Shown piece after piece: positions 62,176 to 64,000 of a DNA stretch of 64,000 nt. Origin of the DNA: Gluconobacter frateurii (GTDB lineage: Bacteria; Pseudomonadota; Alphaproteobacteria; Acetobacterales; Acetobacteraceae); the NCBI RefSeq assembly GCF_002723955.1, contig NZ_BEWN01000003.1, positions 1 through 64,000 of the forward strand, written 5' to 3'. The stretch's first letter is position 1. Every line of letters begins with the position of its first letter. The notes beneath the pieces were generated by a model. That model searched no databases and was not told where the DNA came from. It was given only the letters and a program-made list of their open reading frames with translations. Both the position numbers and the translations under genes were made by a program.

Positions 62176-62972
62176 AGCCGCCCAGATCCCGCTCCGGTTC
62201 TTCCAAGAAGGATACGGGACCCAAGCGCATCCCTGGAAAAGCTCTTAAGAGCGCAGCTGCACCAGGGGCAGCAGATGCAACACAGGACGCCTCGACGTCA
62301 CAGACGGCCCGTAACAAGGTCGTCACACTGCGAACGGCTCGTGGTCGCACCACTGCCCAGCAGCGCTGGTTGAACCGTCAGCTCAATGACCCTTATGTGG
62401 CTGCAGCCCGAAAGCAGGGCTGGCGGTCTCGTGCCGCCTTCAAGCTGATCGAAATTGATGACCGCTTTCACATCATCAAGCCGGGCGCGCGCGTCATTGA
62501 TCTTGGTGCGGCGCCGGGTGGCTGGTCGCAGGTTGCGGTCAAGCGTGGTGCGGGCAACATTGCAGGCGTTGACCTCCTGCCGGTTGATCCGGTGAGCGGA
62601 GCCGAAATCATTGAGGGTGATTTCACAGATCCGGAAATGCCGGATCGCCTTAAGGAAATCCTTGGCGGCCCTGCGGATCTGGTGATGTCTGACATGGCTC
62701 CGAACACGACGGGCCATGCAGCAACAGACCATATGCGCATCATGGGTCTCGCCGAAGGTGCGCTCGATTTTGCCATGCAGGTTCTCGCTGAAGGCGGCAG
62801 CTTCGTTGCCAAGGTTTTCCAAGGCGGCTCTGAAAAGCAGATGCTTGATTCCATGAAGCTCGCCTTCGCTTCCGTCAAACACGTCAAGCCGCCTGCTTCC
62901 AGAAAAGAATCAAGCGAGCTGTACGTCATCGCCACCGGATTTCGTCCCGAGCGTCTGGCCGAAGAAGGCTGA
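62172..62972 (+). CDS. rlmE: 23S rRNA (uridine-2'-O-)-methyltransferase, RlmE/FtsJ
   Basis: Methylates a uridine in the 23S rRNA A-site loop. The 266-residue protein has a Lys/Ser-rich extension of about 55 residues, then the FtsJ core: SRAAFKLIEID, SAM loop VIDLGAAPGGWSQVA, DLVMSDMAPNTTGHAATDH and FVAKVFQGG, giving the K-D-K-E tetrad. A perfect hairpin terminator follows. Its start overlaps the Ppx/GppA gene by 4 bases. Confidence 0.96.
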   Translation: MKPPRSRSGSSKKDTGPKRIPGKALKSAAAPGAADATQDASTSQTARNKVVTLRTARGRTTAQQRWLNRQLNDPYVAAARKQGWRSRAAFKLIEIDDRFHIIKPGARVIDLGAAPGGWSQVAVKRGAGNIAGVDLLPVDPVSGAEIIEGDFTDPEMPDRLKEILGGPADLVMSDMAPNTTGHAATDHMRIMGLAEGALDFAMQVLAEGGSFVAKVFQGGSEKQMLDSMKLAFASVKHVKPPASRKESSELYVIATGFRPERLAEEG

Positions 62973-62979
62973 GCTTTTC

Positions 62980-63013
62980 CTGATGAGTGCTTTTCAAAAG
63001 TGCTCATCAGTTT
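62980..63013 (+). terminator. Hairpin terminator of rlmE
   Basis: A 31-base near-perfect hairpin (62980-63010; 14 pairs including two G-T, loop TCA) starts 7 bases after the rlmE stop and is followed by TTT. Confidence 0.75.
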
Positions 63014-63055
63014 GCGCGCTTGACCGGAACACGTTGCGGCTACAGAACGGACAGG

Positions 63056-64000
63056 ATGATCCAGAGCCTGACTGTAATCCTGCTGTACTTGGTGTCCCTG
63101 CCCGTTTTCGCGCTTACACTGGCACGTCAGCCCCATAAAGACTTGCCGCCCTGGGCCATATGCCTTTCCCTGGTGGCCACAGAAACATCAACGCTCACAA
63201 TCGTTAGTGTTCCCGGCGTTGCCTTTCTTAATGGCTATGTCTTCTTGGGGCTGGCTCTGGGATACCTGTTTGGGCGCGTTGCCGTTGCGATATGGTTTCT
63301 GCCACTTCATGAGCGCGGCGCCACATCCATTTACCGGTATGTCGGGCAGCGTTTCGGGCATCGCCTTCAGAAGCTTGTCTCAGGCACATTTCTCCTGACA
63401 CGTCTTTTGGCGGAGGGGGTGCGCCTTTATGCAGGCATGGTCCCCGTCTCCCTCCTGTTTGCGAGTATTGGATACCCCGTCCCTGACTTCGTTTTGCTCA
63501 TGGGCATCGTAGTGCTGACATTGGCTTATACGTTGGCGGGTGGTCTGAAGGCTGTGGTGTGGTCCGATACGCTCCAGCTTGTTCTTTATCTGGGTGGAAG
63601 TGCTGCCTGTGGTATTGTGCTGTTTGACCGCATTGGTTCTGCGGTCTTCCATGCCGCCCCACTCTTCACATCCGGTCTGCCCGCTTTCACCAACCCTTTC
63701 TCGGTAACGGGTGCTGTTGTTGGTGGCGCGATCCTTTCCCTAGCGTCTCATGGTACGGACCAGTTGATGCTACAACGTTGCCTTGCCGCCAGAAGTCTTG
63801 GAGGCGCGCGTGCTGCGATGATCGGAAGCGTCTTTGTCGTGGCGCTTCTCTTTGCATTGTTGTCTTTTATCGGGGTTGGGCTGCATGTTCTCTGGCCGGA
63901 GTATCATGGCGCGCCAGATGCGCTTTTCCCGCAGTTCATCCTGGCGTTACCGCCAATTCTTCGTGGATTGCTGATCGCGGGTATCCTGGCCGCGACAATG
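63056..64000 (+). CDS. Sodium:solute symporter family protein, N-terminal part (cut by window edge)
   Basis: Inner-membrane transporter of the SSS family, translated by hand because it runs off the window. The 315 codons from ATG 63056 to the edge stay open. About eight helices are present, with the family's LSLVATETSTLTIVSVPG (TM1 unwound region, sodium site), LAEGVRLYAGMVPVSLLF and LAYTLAGGLKAVVWSDTLQLV. The latter is the diagnostic TM5-6 signature of SSS members. The substrate (sugar, proline, pantothenate, acetate) cannot be decided. The ribosome site is weak. Confidence 0.85.
   Translation, partial: MIQSLTVILLYLVSLPVFALTLARQPHKDLPPWAICLSLVATETSTLTIVSVPGVAFLNGYVFLGLALGYLFGRVAVAIWFLPLHERGATSIYRYVGQRFGHRLQKLVSGTFLLTRLLAEGVRLYAGMVPVSLLFASIGYPVPDFVLLMGIVVLTLAYTLAGGLKAVVWSDTLQLVLYLGGSAACGIVLFDRIGSAVFHAAPLFTSGLPAFTNPFSVTGAVVGGAILSLASHGTDQLMLQRCLAARSLGGARAAMIGSVFVVALLFALLSFIGVGLHVLWPEYHGAPDALFPQFILALPPILRGLLIAGILAATM

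Overview
The window looks like chromosomal DNA of an acetic acid bacterium (Alphaproteobacteria, Acetobacteraceae), most likely Gluconobacter or a close relative. This rests on gene content and family features, not on a database match. The pyruvate dehydrogenase E1-beta carries its own N-terminal lipoyl domain. Purine synthesis uses the separate PurS/PurQ/small-PurL form. HemB has the Asp-type metal site. The lexA gene has an alphaproteobacterial GAAC-N7-GAAC operator. The DNA is moderately GC-rich, tightly packed with many 4-base ATGA/GTGA overlaps, and is housekeeping in character. I see no rRNA, insertion sequence, prophage, CRISPR array or plasmid feature.

Region by region. 1-3.8 kb: the N-terminal part of an MFS transporter (cut by the window edge), a MASE1-GGDEF diguanylate cyclase, a YitT-type membrane protein, a tiny Gly/His-rich lipoprotein and tRNA-Val(CAC). 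3.9-11.3 kb: an envelope or polysaccharide-flavoured block with an acyltransferase-3 protein, an unrecognised 624-residue protein coupled to an ELM1-like protein, a DEAD-box helicase and two overlapping glycosyltransferases. 11.3-13.7 kb: a leader with two mutually exclusive hairpins, then argE coupled to an AspA/AstE-type deacylase. 13.7-18.2 kb: glyA, an amino-acid permease, hemB, a YraN-family gene with a non-AUG start and a small secreted protein. 18.4-24.8 kb: purB, purC, purS, a secreted Rap1a-like protein, purQ, purL, bolA and grxD, all on the minus strand and mostly coupled. 24.9-27.9 kb: a TerC/YjbE-type membrane protein, a soluble lytic transglycosylase and pncC, closed by a strong terminator.

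27.9-34.8 kb: pdhA-pdhB-pdhC-lpd-lipA-ratA, which makes the pyruvate dehydrogenase complex together with the enzyme that builds its lipoyl cofactor. 35-41 kb: ppiD-trpE-trpG-trpD-trpC, with every junction but one a 4-base overlap. 41-47.4 kb: tpiA-secG-pyrG-kdsA, eno, ftsB and rpmG, with three good intrinsic terminators. 47.5-54.7 kb: self-regulated lexA, a lipoprotein, pgsA, uvrC, a highly structured 315-base gap, a membrane dipeptidase, xth and an orphan OmpR-type regulator. 54.9-64 kb: an L,D-transpeptidase-fold protein without a signal peptide, a CPA/TrkA-N antiporter, a GNAT enzyme overlapping rsmB, guaB, tRNA-Gln(CTG), ppx, rlmE and the first 315 codons of a sodium:solute symporter.

The best candidates for something undescribed are the 624-residue protein with its ELM1-like partner, the attenuator-like leader before argE, the structured gap upstream of uvrC, the secreted Rap1a-like protein inside the purine operon, and the hairpin with a T-run opposite the guaB leader.
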